Below, piece by piece: positions 11,877-22,743 of a DNA stretch of 64,000 nt. The notes below the pieces were generated by a model. That model worked only from the letters and a program-made list of their open reading frames with translations, did no database searches and was not told the origin of the DNA. The stretch comes from Cryptomeria japonica. Lineage: Eukaryota; Streptophyta; Pinopsida; Cupressales; Cupressaceae. The stretch lies in NCBI RefSeq assembly GCF_030272615.1, contig NC_081412.1, forward strand, positions 38,570,911 through 38,634,910, in the 5' to 3' direction. Both the position numbers and the translations under genes were made by a program. Every line of letters starts with the position of its first letter. The first letter of the stretch is position 1.

Positions 11877-12904
11877 ATGGAAAATCTGATGAAGCAACTT
11901 GAAGGAGCTCTTACTGACTATGATGCAGAAACGTTGAAAAATATCAAATTAGAAGATGATTTAAAAGCAGCTCAGGACATTATTTAGGCACTTCAAGAAA
12001 ATCTTACTGTTACAAGAAATAAGAGAAGAGAACTTTGTGAAAAATTGCAAAATGAGAATGATGAAAAGGAATCACTAAACGATATGATAAGCAAATTGAA
12101 ACAAGAGATCATGACAACAAAAAATGAAATGCAGGATATGACTATGAGATTTTGCAAAGAGATTGAGGACAGAAAGAAGAATGAAGAAGAATTGACTAGA
12201 AGACTAAGTGATGCAGCAAATGAGAACACAAGACTTAGCTATGAAAATGATATGTTGAAAACAGATCTGATGCATACTCAAAATGACTCAAATGAACTAA
12301 TGAGACAAAAAGAAATCTTGGAAAGGGAATTGGAAACTACAAATCAACACAAAGAAAAAGCTCAGAAGAACTTGGTACCTTATTGAAGAATCAAAAACCC
12401 AAAGGTGACACTTCTGGAATTGGATTTGAAGTTGGAGAAAGCTTCGATATTGCAAATACCCAGGATCACAGCAAACTGGTAAGACCTTCTAATACTTACA
12501 AATTCAATGGAAAATGCTTTAACTACAATAAATTTGGTCATAGGGAAAATGAATGTAGATCTAGGAATTATCAGAACATCAATCCTCCCACTGGTCAATG
12601 CTCCAAATGTAACAAAATTGGTCATAACTCTGAAAATTGTAGAATGAATGTAAGATGTTATGTTTGTGGAAGATTTGGTCATTTATCAAATAAATGCAGA
12701 ACACAAATCGGCATAGGTTATGGGAAAGCTATTTAGAAAAATAATGTAACTTGTTATGCATGTAACAAGATTGGTCATATTGCCAAATTTTGTAGAAGTA
12801 AAGGTACACTGATAGATAACAAAAGTACTAGTTTGAAAGGTAAAGAAAGGTTGAAGAGGTTAAGCAAGAATTCTCAAAGCAATGGATTAGAAAAGGTGAT
12901 CTAA
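11877..12904 (+). pseudogene. E1 gag: coiled coil plus four CCHC zinc knuckles
   Basis: The gene starts at ATG 11877 (MENLMKQLEGALTDYDAE), 71 bases after the LTR. The first 160 or so residues are a strongly charged coiled coil with heptad-like Leu, Lys and Glu. After a frame change near 12380 come four knuckles: CFNYNKFGHRENEC (second Cys replaced by Tyr), CSKCNKIGHNSENC, CYVCGRFGHLSNKC and CYACNKIGHIAKFC. Such knuckles bind nucleic acid in Gag proteins and would package element RNA. Stops at about 11985 and 12734-12736 plus the frame change break this copy. E2 has the same layout with five knuckles. I see no typical UBN2 or Retrotrans_gag capsid domain. Confidence 0.8.
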
Positions 12905-13304
12905 ATATTGGGGATACTCCTCCACTGGTAGAACCAACAAATGCTCCACTGGAAAGACAGAGCAATGCTCCACTGGCAGGATGTTCTTCATCAAATTGAA
13001 GAAATTTATCTTGAGGGTTTGGCAATCTAATGACACATGTGCTATTATTCCCTCGGTTAGAGAAAAGAAGTTGAAAATCATTCATTACTGGCAAATAAAG
13101 TTAAGCTAATACATTACCGGCAAGCAATTAATGTGGTAGGTAGCAGAAAAGACTTTATAAAATAAGGTTTTTGGCTCCATTTCATTTCACCATGAATTCA
13201 AACTTTTAGAGAGCGTGAAGATTTCCAAGCTAAGGCATTCCGAGCAAGAGGCAAAGCACTTCAGCAATCAATCCATCCAAAGGCAAAAAAAGGTATTTAT
13301 CATC

Positions 13305-16300
13305 ATGGCATCCTCCTCTGCACTTGAATTCATAGAAAACCCTACAGTAGTCGAGGTTCTAAAATGACCTAGGCCCATGTTTCAGCTAGTTCTCGAGGTA
13401 GCTAAGAAAGATGACAACACAGGTGCTTTTTCAAAAATTCCAAAAGGTGTTGTTTATGCAAAAGACCCTAGAATGTAGATTCATTGCAACATAGAGGAAT
13501 TAGGTGATGAAGAAATTAAAAACATGTATAAGTCTATCATATGTGACAATTCTGGAAATGTGAAACCTAAGCATAAAATTGTTGAAACCCTAGGATTCAC
13601 TGAAATCCTTTGCATTCCTGAATTTCCCAAGGAAGCGGTTAGGATAGTTCTGAGCAGGGTACATGGTTCATTCTTTTGGCTTGACTCAATGCATAAAATT
13701 ACAAAGGAAGCTGTGAAAGCAGTAACAGGGTTACCTTCCTCCGGTAATAGACCTGACAAAACCAAAAAGGTCTCCAATGACTTAGTAACAAACTTAACTG
13801 GTGCAACATCCGAAAAGAGATCATTGAGGGTTAATGATGTGACCAATACAAATGTTAGATTTGTTAGCATGATTTTAGGTTACAAAGCAACTCATGCTAA
13901 TAGGCTTAACTCAGTTTCTAGTTTATGCATAAAGAATGCTTATGACATGGTTAAGGACAATGTAAAAATTGATATCTGTGAATGGTTAAAGGATGAGTTA
14001 ATTGACAATTTAGCAAAAATCAAGAAGGATAAGAAAGGAACCTTTAGATTTGGAAAATTACTCGTATGCTTAATGCTACATATAACCAAACAGGCTCCCG
14101 ATATAGGCAACAAGGATTTTGGATTTGACATACCGGTAGGAAAACAATTATCTAACTTATTCAACAACATGGGTGAAAACAGAGAAAAGAATATCAATGA
14201 GTATTTTCAAGCACTAAAGGTCAGAATGAATAAAAGAATCAAACTATCACAGAAAATTGTCAACAAATACAAGGATGATATGTGTTTTGTAATAAAAAAG
14301 GATGAGATTTGGATGGAAGCAGTCATCCCAAGGACAATCTGGGTAACAGAGATGGGGTATGAAACAGATGACCACATAGTGGAAACTTATGCCAAAGCAC
14401 TTCTGGAAGCCCCCAATGAACCAAAGGAAGAAGTATTTTGTAGTGTTGAGACCATAGAAAGTCAAATTCAATCTAAGAAGAGAGCGAAAAAGGTTGAGGC
14501 ATTTGTGAGGAAAGGATCCAGACAAGTAAAAATCATAAAAGAAGACATATTAAAGAAAACCGACATAACTGAAGATGAGCTAGCAGCCCAACAACCTGAA
14601 ACTCATCTATCACTGGTAGATACTTCCTCAGAAGGAGATATGCCAGCAACTTTCAAAAGAGTTTTCAGGAAAAGAGACCCCTCACCAGTAACCACTCCTT
14701 CACCTAGAAGGACAAGACAGAAGCAACAAGCCATGAGATCTCCAGTCAAGAAAGTCACACCTAAGAAGAAGCTGACCCCCAAAAAGAAGAAGAAGACAAA
14801 CACTGACTTGGCCCCTCTTGACATATTACTGAATGAGATCACAGAGGATGGTAAATTGAGAAACATAGGGAAAATATATGACACCCTATCAGATGATCAG
14901 AAAGGACAAGTTGAGGAGAGTGTTATATTACACATGGACATGTATAAAAAGTTTTTGTTGCAAGTCTTAAATGAAATTCCTGATGAACTATATAAAAGAC
15001 TTGAGGCCAGAAGGCAAGGAATAATTGAGTTGAATAAGAAAATTAAAATAGAAAAACTACTTGCAGTATACTCGGTTAACTCACCCAAGGAAATTGATGA
15101 TCTGATAGCTCAAGCCAATCGGACAGTTTTTGCCACTGCACACCAGCAAATTTCACTAATGGCAGGTAGAGTTACAGAAGTTTCAAAGGAAATAGAAAAT
15201 GGTTGGGATACATTCTTGGTTGAAAAAGAAAATCAAGAAGAATATAGGAATCCCAAGCCCATTCTGGTATATCAGAAGGACAAAGGGAAAGGTAAAGTTG
15301 GTGGACCACCAAGTATCAAGATTAGAGACAACTTACCCCTACCTCCTTTAAATACTCCACCAGTAAAAACAACAACCACTGAAGATCAACCGACAGCTGA
15401 GAGTATGGACACAGAGGATAATAATCCTAATCTTGAAGTCCTAATACTGTGAATGTTGATACTCAGAAGATCAACATAGTGGTAGATAAGGATACACCAG
15501 ATAAATCAAGTATAGCCAAAGAGCCTCTGGCAACAGGAAACACAGAGCAACCGGCAGCAGATATAGAGAAAAAGATGGAATCTGAAACACAAATAGAGAA
15601 ACCAACAGAGCTAAAGGCTCCAAAACAGATGCCACCGGTAAGAAATGAAGCAGAAAAACCAGTGCTTAAAGAAATGCAAACTCAAACAGAGCTACCAGAG
15701 GTCAATACTAGCATGGTCACTTCCACTGGTACTCAGTTTGTTGGGTCACCATCAAATGTGACTGAGGTATTACTTGAATCTATCAAGAAAATAACTGATT
15801 ATAGCTCACTAGCTTATAAAGTGATAGATGATTCAATTCCATTTTTGAAATCAATAGCTCCTAATTGTAATATAGACAATAAAGATTCTTTAGGCCAGTT
15901 GGATACACTTTGTAAATATATTTATGGAAATTTTGAGCAAACAAAGGTAGAATCTGTAAAGGAAATTGTAGAAAAAGAGAAACAAAAATTCTTTGAGGAA
16001 GGAATAAAGAAGTGTAACAGGGAATTTGACACACTTCTACCGGAACTGTGCAATTTATTGAAAGAGTACAAAACTCTATACAAAGACACCTGTAAGATAA
16101 ACTTTTTGACCATAGATGTAGACAAAAAGATGAGCAAGGTACAGGAAGAGATCAATAAACTTGTAGATAATTTTGTTAACTCACCCGATACATTATCAAT
16201 TTTTGAGGAAAAGATAACAAATTTTGAAGAAGAATTGCTCAAATTAGAAAGAGAAAAAGAGAAAATAATAAACAAGGCAAAATTCTTGAGATCTAAACTA

Positions 16301-16513
16301 AGTCCAAGATTGGACTATTTAGCATCTCCGCGGAAGGAAATCTCAGAGGCACTAACATAGGGAAGCAAAACACCGGTAGAGAACTTGCAGCATCTCATCG
16401 ATATAGTATACAAAACTGAGACAACAATAAAAGAAAGTAAGAAGTTTATGGATAGAATAAACTTAATTTTGGGAGATATTCTTCAGATAATAACTACCCA
16501 ACTACAAGGTTGA
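13305..16513 (+). pseudogene. E1 ORF2: long extra protein of unknown function, shared with E2
   Basis: The probable start is ATG 13305 (MASSSALEFIENP). Two early stops follow near 13365 and 13477, then the frame is open for 642 codons from 13524 to 15452. At 15450 it passes to another frame that is open to 16358-16360 and, past that TAG, ends at TGA 16511-16513. The whole is about 1,070 codons. The N-terminal 280 residues are globular and include VLSRVHGSFFWLD, KITKEAVKAVTGLP and FRFGKLLVCLMLHI. A basic linker follows (PVKKVTPKKKLTPKKKKK), then a helical region (LSDDQKGQVEESVI) and a C-terminal coiled coil. No DDE, YVDD or protease DSG motif is visible. It occupies the place where pol would be. 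E2 carries a clear homologue. The N-terminal pattern loosely recalls plant transposon-protein domains such as PF20167 or ATHILA ORF-1; that is inference. Confidence 0.8.
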
Positions 16514-16708
16514 GGTTATGGATTGGTACAACTACAAAATCTACTAACCTTTGTCATTGATGCCAAAGGGGGAGTAGTAGGATGAGAAAATTCAAAACAC
16601 AGGGATCACATGCTCAGGGGGAGTTCTCACATTTTTGGTAACTTTTTTTTGGTCTACACATTTTTTGGATATCTTTTGAAATTTCTCATGAGTGTTGCCA
16701 TCAATGCC

Positions 16709-16719
16709 AAAGGGGGAGA
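16709..16719 (+). other. E1 polypurine tract
   Basis: AAAGGGGGAGA lies directly before the 3' LTR, where plus-strand synthesis would be primed. A second copy of TGCCAAAGGGGGAG occurs about 145 bp upstream at 16561-16574. Confidence 0.85.
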
Positions 16720-16720
16720 T

Positions 16721-17527
16721 TGTTGGTATATGGACACTCCAATGAGAGATTTTGTGTGATTGAAGGTTTTGTCATTGATGGCAACCTTGCAATCCTATGA
16801 CACCGGCAAGACATTATACCGGCAAAGCATTATTCAAGAAAGACAGTACACCGACATAAGCAAGATCAATCTACACCGGCACTGACACAGAAGAGAACAT
16901 GTATACCGGCACAGAGGCCGACAGGATTTTTGATATGTAATATTTTGATTATTATTGTAAGCTGACTTGGCAAATTGTAAAATGACTCTTGTATATAAAA
17001 GAGATCATCATTGTAGACATTTGTAGGATATGGATAGGAAGTATAAAGAAAATTATAAGGCAGACCTAATGTGCAAATTGTAGGTCAAGGGTATATGTAA
17101 AGAACAGAGCAAGAACCAGTACTGAATTTGGCATTGAAGATGCTATTGTAAAGCAGTACAGAATATTGGATTTGTGTAAATCCTCATTGTAAGTCAGTGT
17201 GAATTCTTATTGAGCAGTGTGCTCTAGGCAATTGGCCTTCCTCCATGTGTAGGCCCCTATTGTAAGTAATATTCTCTTATTGGCCAGTAAGTGAATATTG
17301 TGGGTCACAAATCCCACTGAGGTTTTTCCCACATTGGGTTTCCTCGTTAAACATCTTGTGTTATGGTGTTCTTTTCATGTGGATGTTTTTTATTCTGTTA
17401 TTCATTAATTCTTGCATACCGATATACTATTACTTTATGTTCTGCATATTTAGTTTTAAGAAAATTACATTACTGGTCAGATACTGATTCACCCCCCCCC
17501 CTCTCAGTATCTATGGGAACCCTAACA
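16721..17527 (+). repeat. E1 3' LTR
   Basis: It runs from TGTTGGTATATGG to GAACCCTAACA, close to identical with 10984-11805 and followed by the ATGTA target duplication. Confidence 0.95.
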
Positions 17528-17532
17528 ATGTA

Positions 17533-18976
17533 TCCTTTAGGATCAAAATTGGGCCTTGGATCCCCCATAGCCATGCCATAATAATCCAATTTTGTCTATA
17601 GTAGGCCATAACTCTTTGAACTTCTCACAATAAAATATGAAAATACTAACAACCCAGGTACAATTGATTGTTTCCCATGGCTTGTCAGATGTTCTGTACT
17701 CACTATTGACAATTTCCAGACAAGCCACTTTGTTAGGGACTGTAAGTGGTAGTAAGTATGGTCTCCCTTCGAACCCATATACCTTGACTTGTGTGCAGTC
17801 TGAAAAATAATACCAATCTCCCCAATTGTGTTCAATTAAGGGATCTTCAGTGAAATCTTTTGGTCTTAGGAATATTTGAACCTCTGGTGCAAGGGTATGA
17901 TCGCACATGCATCCCAACAGTCTATATAATGTCTTGATAAAGAACTCCTCAAAATGCCAATATTGATTATTCACATACCTCTGGTCCCATGAAGAAACCC
18001 ATAGTTGCACTGGTTTTCTCATCCCAGCATTGTCATATGCCCTGACACATAACTCTTCTAGCCATAACCCTTCATCTTGGCCCACATACAATAGCATATG
18101 CATAAGTAAGGAATAATGCTTGAAATGAGCATTGATGACATCCCCCTTTAACTTGTCTAGCCCATGATTCAAAACCTCAACCAAATAAGCAAAAAAATCA
18201 AAGAAGCGGGGGTCCTTAGACTGCAAATAGGCACAAATGACCATGGGTGCAATATCCATCAAAGGATGGGCTTTTATCCCTAGCACTTGGGCAACACAGT
18301 AATAGGTATACTTGAAATATGGGTGGAAAGTGTTGACATCATAGGGAGCTTTGTCATCCTGACCTAGTGGCACTAAGGACCCTGCATTTCTAGGTCTATG
18401 TATAGGGAGTCTCCACGTTTTGTAAATGTGCTCTAGGTTAAAATATTCACTTGTTAACTTCTTGAGGTCAATCAATTCTTCAAATCCCCAATCCAACTCA
18501 AACACAGTGTCAATAACCTCCTTTCTGATTGCAAGAATTGGCTCATCCATGTAGTTATATATGGTCCTAGTTTTAGGGTCACAATTGTTTGCCAATGCCT
18601 TCATGAGCTCCACATTCACGAATACATTAGCCACAACTAACCTTCCTAAGTTCAATCACCATAAATTGTTGATAGGTTGAGGGGAAACTCTTCTGTTGTA
18701 CCCATATATAAATAATTAATACCCTCTCAATTTTGTCCATATGTCTCCAAGATCCTCAAACCGGTCCTCCAAGCCTTCCTCATCAGCTCTAATCTTCTTG
18801 GACCTCAAACTGGATGATGGGCACTGGTCAATCAGGTCCTGGGCCAAAGAATTCCCTTCCCTTTTCTGTCTTTTAGGTTTTTCTTCTATAGCGATAGGTT
18901 CTTTTCCCTTTCTAGTCTTATTAGTTTTAGATGATGATTCCATTTGAATTTTAAAAAGAGGTCTGTGTGCAAACAA
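17533..18976 (-). pseudogene. unknown protein, N-terminal half, cut by E1
   Basis: The likely start is the ATG at about 18943 (MESSSKTNKTRKGKEPI), a short basic, Ser/Lys-rich leader that stops near 18716. A second stretch, 18655 to 17543, is open for 370 codons. It contains EPILAIRKEVIDTVFELDWG, a long helical middle and FFIKTLYRLLGCMC, and reads straight into the E1 edge. The protein resumes at 10983. The total without E1 is about 3 kb. Pattern and spacing recall the N-terminal domain of E1 and E2 ORF2: an I-x-K-E-V-I helix, then an F-x-x-Y-S-L-L-M segment. No known enzyme motif is visible. ATCGATG-rich repeats on both sides suggest it belongs to an older element and not to the host. Confidence 0.6.
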
Positions 18977-19339
18977 CTTACTTGGAATTACTGATCTTTA
19001 TCTATGAATTCTCCCAATTCTTGCTTTTAGTTCATTGCCTATGAATTCCTTAATGCTGTGTGCTTTGATGTTGATCCACTACTTATGGCATATTTAATCA
19101 GTTAGTAATTGCCGTTTTGGACAACAGTCACTCGGGCACACGTTCAAATTTAATGGCGATGTGACCTTTCGTGGGATTTGTTTCTAATTTTTGTGGCAAT
19201 CAATAATCATTTTGATGAGTATATGTCTTTCGATCATTTGTTTCTTTAGTCCATTGATCTCTTTGTTTCTATCGACAATACTTTTGTTTCGAATATTACT
19301 TCGATCAAGTATTTTTTCCCTTCATCGAAATACTGTATT

Positions 19340-19840
19340 TAGTCAGTATGGTTGTCTCCTCATCAAAACATATCTAATATCCATCGGGTCTTATATCGAA
19401 GAAACCTTGGGCTTCAGTGTGCTCCTTTATTTTTCCATCGAAACACTTCTTTCATCGATATCACTATGCCTCATCAATGAATGAGTCTATTATCTCACCG
19501 ATAAAGTTACATCGGCAAAACCATGCATATCGAGAACATGCCTTTTAACCTCCTCGAAACCTATATCCTCATCGACATCTTTTATCAATATAGCTTCCTT
19601 TTGTCTGATTGATATTATTCTTTCGATGAAAATGCTCCTTTCGATGGGTCCTTTTTATGTTGCACCGATAGTATTGTTTCCTCGAGAACTTTTCCCGTCG
19701 ATGAAGATCCTCTTTGCTTTCTTTGATATCTTTTGTTGATGAAGTTATTATCTTCGGTGAGTCCTTTCTGGAATTCATCGGTGTTTCCTTCCTTCGATGG
19801 CTCTTTTATATCGATGAGACATCGCTGGGTCTCATTGATC
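19340..19840 (+). repeat. ATCGATG-rich dispersed repeat, copy B
   Basis: It aligns with 7045-7800 in the same orientation, with some segments missing. Shared words include TATCGATGAGACATCGCTGG and CATCGATATCACTATGC. It lies about 360 bp upstream of the minus-strand gene start, so it could be that element's 5' LTR, but I found no primer-binding site between 19000 and 19340. Confidence 0.6.
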
Positions 19841-19914
19841 CAAATTCAAAAGGTATCGATGAGACCCAGGGATGTCTCATCGATATAAAAGAGCCATCAA
19901 AGGAAGGAAACGCC
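19780..19914. repeat. near-perfect hairpin: 60 bp arms, 15 bp loop
   Basis: The left arm 19780-19839 and right arm 19855-19914 are reverse complements with four mismatches by eye. Both contain ATATCGATGAGACATC or its complement. Copy A near 7735-7790 has only the left arm, so the right arm is an inverted duplication specific to this copy. Confidence 0.9.
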
Positions 19915-20660
19915 AACATCGGTAATAATTATTATTTTTTAACAAAAATTATCATCGTTGGAATTACGATGACTACCAAGCTTTCGACCGACAATGTAAT
20001 CGGCTAACATACAGCATTGGCAGAGTCCATTGGATTGTTGTATTTTCGATGGGTATGGCATCGTCGACCAATCCGACGTCGAGTTTTCGACAGTTGATTT
20101 TGTCGGCACTCTGACAAAAATTCGTCACAAATCCGACAAACGACCATTAGAAATTAGATCCGAATGTACTAGTTCCTTAAGTACTAAGTGCAACTCAAGT
20201 GATGTAGGAGAGTCCTCTAACACAACATGGGTTGAAGAGAAGGGTACCATTGATGACATTGACGATTAAATTGTTGGCATTTATGAGTATGAAGGGTTAT
20301 TTATATTGAACATTTGGCAGGATTGAGATGGGGAGTGAATCATTTTGGAAATTCAAAAACAACTATTAATCAACTTATTTAACAACATCGCTCAATCATC
20401 AACACCAAAAGATGATTCAGAACTTCTTTTTACCTTGCAAAAATGAAGTGATTTTGTTTTTAACCTTTGCAAGAAAAAAGTGAGATCCTTTTTAAAGCAC
20501 CAAAAAAACATGAAGTTCTTTTTACCTTGTGCAACATGAAAGTTTGAAAAAGTAAAGTAAAACCCTAATCTAACTCCATTAGACCTGCATGAAACATTAG
20601 CACCTACAAAACCTTTTTGAAAGATTAGTCGAGATTGTGGACTTAGAAGCCTAAAATTTT

Positions 20661-20915
20661 CCTTTGTGTTACAAAGATTGGCTCTATGTCTATGACAAAT
20701 GTGCTAAAACGTATAGAAAATATGCTAAAATAACAACTATATGCACTACAATATTGATTAAAAATGCTAACAAAAGTGTCAAATGCACTACAAAAATGAC
20801 CTTATATGCACTAGGAGCATTGTCAAAAATGCTAGAAGTATTGTCAAATGCACTAGAAGAGCTTTCAAATGCACCAAAAGTTATGCCAAATGCACTAGAA
20901 AATCCTACGTTCTAG
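20661..20915 (-). repeat. degenerate array of a GCATTTGA-type motif, minus orientation
   Basis: About a dozen units of roughly 15-30 bp contain the reverse complement of TAGTGCATTTGA (CAAATGCACTA and variants). The array lies immediately left of the primer-binding site and LTR at 20955-22318. A similar array in opposite orientation lies right of that LTR at 22890-23260. From 19915 to 20660 I see only noncoding sequence. Confidence 0.7.
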
Positions 20916-20954
20916 GCCTGTGTAAAAATTTGTAACAAAATGTTAAAATCATGA

Positions 20955-20977
20955 GTTCGAGCCCCATGGTGGGTGCC
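20955..20977 (-). other. primer-binding site, Gypsy type, minus strand
   Basis: Read on the minus strand the segment is TGGCACCCACCATGGGGCTC, close to the common plant Gypsy primer-binding sequence TGGCGCCCACCGTGGGGC. It lies about five bases from the LTR edge at 20983. The TTCGAGCCCC on the plus strand resembles a tRNA T-arm for the same reason. Confidence 0.7.
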
Positions 20978-20982
20978 AAAAA

Positions 20983-22318
20983 TGTGTGCCTAAAAGGTGG
21001 TTGTCAATCAATTAATAATAGAATAATAAACATATCAATGAAACATTATATGTAAAGGATCTAATAAATAAAACAAGTTAAATAAAGAATCCTTCCAAGA
21101 CGTTCCATTGTCCTTTATCTCCAAGGATTCTTCAAGTCATGGTTGCTCTCAGATCATTGAGCAACTGAACTTTAGAATGAAAACCTAAAGAAGGATTGAT
21201 GAGTTGATAATGATCTATATTCTAGTGCAACTAAGATCTATATAGATTATAACAAAGCTTGTTATGATGTAGATTTTATGCTATGATAATGAATTACTAT
21301 GCTAATGATAACAATGCTTCTAAATGCTTTAGCTTATGATAGAGACAAAGAGAGACAAAATTTAGATTCTAAGATTGAAACTTGATTACCTTTGATAATG
21401 AAGGGATGAGTCCTATTTATAGAAGAAATGGGAAATTGGATGGTTAAGATTGAATTATCTTAACATGGGCTAGGATTGCATGAACCTCAATCCATGTGAT
21501 ACTTTCAATCCAATCCTATGTTGACAAGTGTCAACATGAGAAGGCTTGAGAGGAGAGAGAATGGGAATTAAATGCCTGAAGAGACATAAGGGTTACCCTA
21601 GGGGGTTTGGTTAGGGTTAGTTTAGTGGATAAAGCTTTTATCCAAGGGTTAAACTCTTGTGCAAGAGTTAAAGGATAACCATGGTCAAAGAAATGAATAC
21701 TTGAAGAGAATTCAGGGTTAGATGAATGGTTAAGTTAGAGAAAAAGTCTCGAACCCAAGGTCAAAGATGAGTAGACCTTAAAGGCTTAGGAAGACTTTGG
21801 AGGTTAACTTGTGGAAGGGAGAAAGGCTTTAATGCTTTGAGAAGTGACTCCTTCCTAATCCTTAGTTTAGGAATGTGCAAATATTTAGGAGGTGGGTTAA
21901 GAGAATTGGAAGGGTTTAGAAGGAATTTTAGAAGAAGGGTTAGTGTGCAAGTGGGCTTTGTAGGAGAATGCAAGTGGGAAAGATTTTTTAGGATTTTCAT
22001 TGGAATAAAATTCATTTATTTCAATTTATGGTGCAACTTGTATTAGATGGATTTTTAAATAAATATTGATTTATTTAAATGTGTGAAGGGTATTTAATTA
22101 AATGTGAAATGGGGTTTAATTAAATAAGTATGATTTATTTAATTTAAATTCTAAATTTGGCTAGATGAATTAAATCAAATAAATTGAATAATTGATTTAA
22201 TTAATAGAAGAAGGGGGTGAATTAATTATATATCAATTTAATTAATAGTTGGAAAATGGATGATAATTAAACAAATATATAATTAATTTGATCAAGCGGA
22301 CATAAATAGGTGTCTACA
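20983..22318 (-). repeat. Gypsy-type LTR, minus orientation
   Basis: On the minus strand it starts TGTAGACACC and ends GGCACACA, typical TG...CA ends. It is AT-rich to the right and contains no gene; the open frames inside (such as 21837-22046) are chance. A primer-binding site lies on its left and a polypurine tract on its right, so it seems to end one element copy and begin another. I found no second copy in the window. Confidence 0.7.
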
Positions 22319-22319
22319 T

Positions 22320-22333
22320 TTTGCCCCTCTTTG
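22320..22333 (-). other. polypurine tract next to the Gypsy LTR
   Basis: Read on the minus strand, TCAAAGAGGGGCAA lies directly before the LTR start TGTAGACACC, which marks the LTR as the 3' LTR of an element whose interior lies at higher coordinates. Confidence 0.65.
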
Positions 22334-22669
22334 AAGTGATGTGTGGCCACACATTGATTCAAAGAAAATTCACTTGTTGATGTTGATAAATTTTTTGATT
22401 TGCCCTTGATGTTGATTGTCAGATAATGATATGCTAATTGTCAGATAATGATGCGAGTATGCCCACTGAGGAGATTAATTGAGAAAATTTGACGATTTTT
22501 AATTTTTTCAATTTTTTTTTTGATTTTCTAATTTTTTTTTTTTTAAAATTTTTCTGAAATTGATCTCTTGATAAAAATGATTTGATTTTTTAAAATATGA
22601 TGTGAGAACAACACATATATTCCCTACACATCCATCCATGTGGCATACCCTACTTATATCACCACTTCC

Positions 22670-22677
22670 TATATAAA
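22670..22677 (+). promoter_or_regulatory. TATA box upstream of a short ORF and the PMD pseudogene
   Basis: TATATAAA in the context CCTATATAAACCCTTGG lies 67-74 bases before the ATG at 22744, on the strand opposite to the LTR. Position and sequence fit a plant core promoter. Confidence 0.5.
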
Positions 22678-22743
22678 CCCTTGGGGCTCATTTTCCGACT
22701 GATTTGAACATTTGACATTTGGTGATTAGACATTTTGGAGAAA

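Larger units (their letters stand above)
10984..17527 (+). mobile_element. E1: complete LTR retroelement without a recognisable pol gene
   Basis: The 6,544 bp element starts TGTTGG and ends CCTAACA. It is flanked by a perfect 5 bp target duplication ATGTA at 10979-10983 and 17528-17532. It has two highly similar LTRs of 822 and 807 bp, a primer-binding site, a polypurine tract, a zinc-knuckle gag and a long second ORF. None of the usual protease, integrase, reverse transcriptase or RNase H motifs appears in the 4.9 kb interior. It inserted into the minus-strand gene that continues on both sides. Closely matching LTRs suggest it is younger than that gene. Confidence 0.93.

Noticed and set aside
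13481-16275. Minus-strand ORFs of 85-129 codons across the E1 interior
   Set aside because: They are shadows of the 642- and 303-codon plus-strand frames, which have homologues in E2.
20950-20980. Possible tRNA gene (TTCGAGCCCC looks like a T-arm)
   Set aside because: No cloverleaf can be formed with the flanks. The sequence is the complement of a Gypsy primer-binding site next to an LTR.
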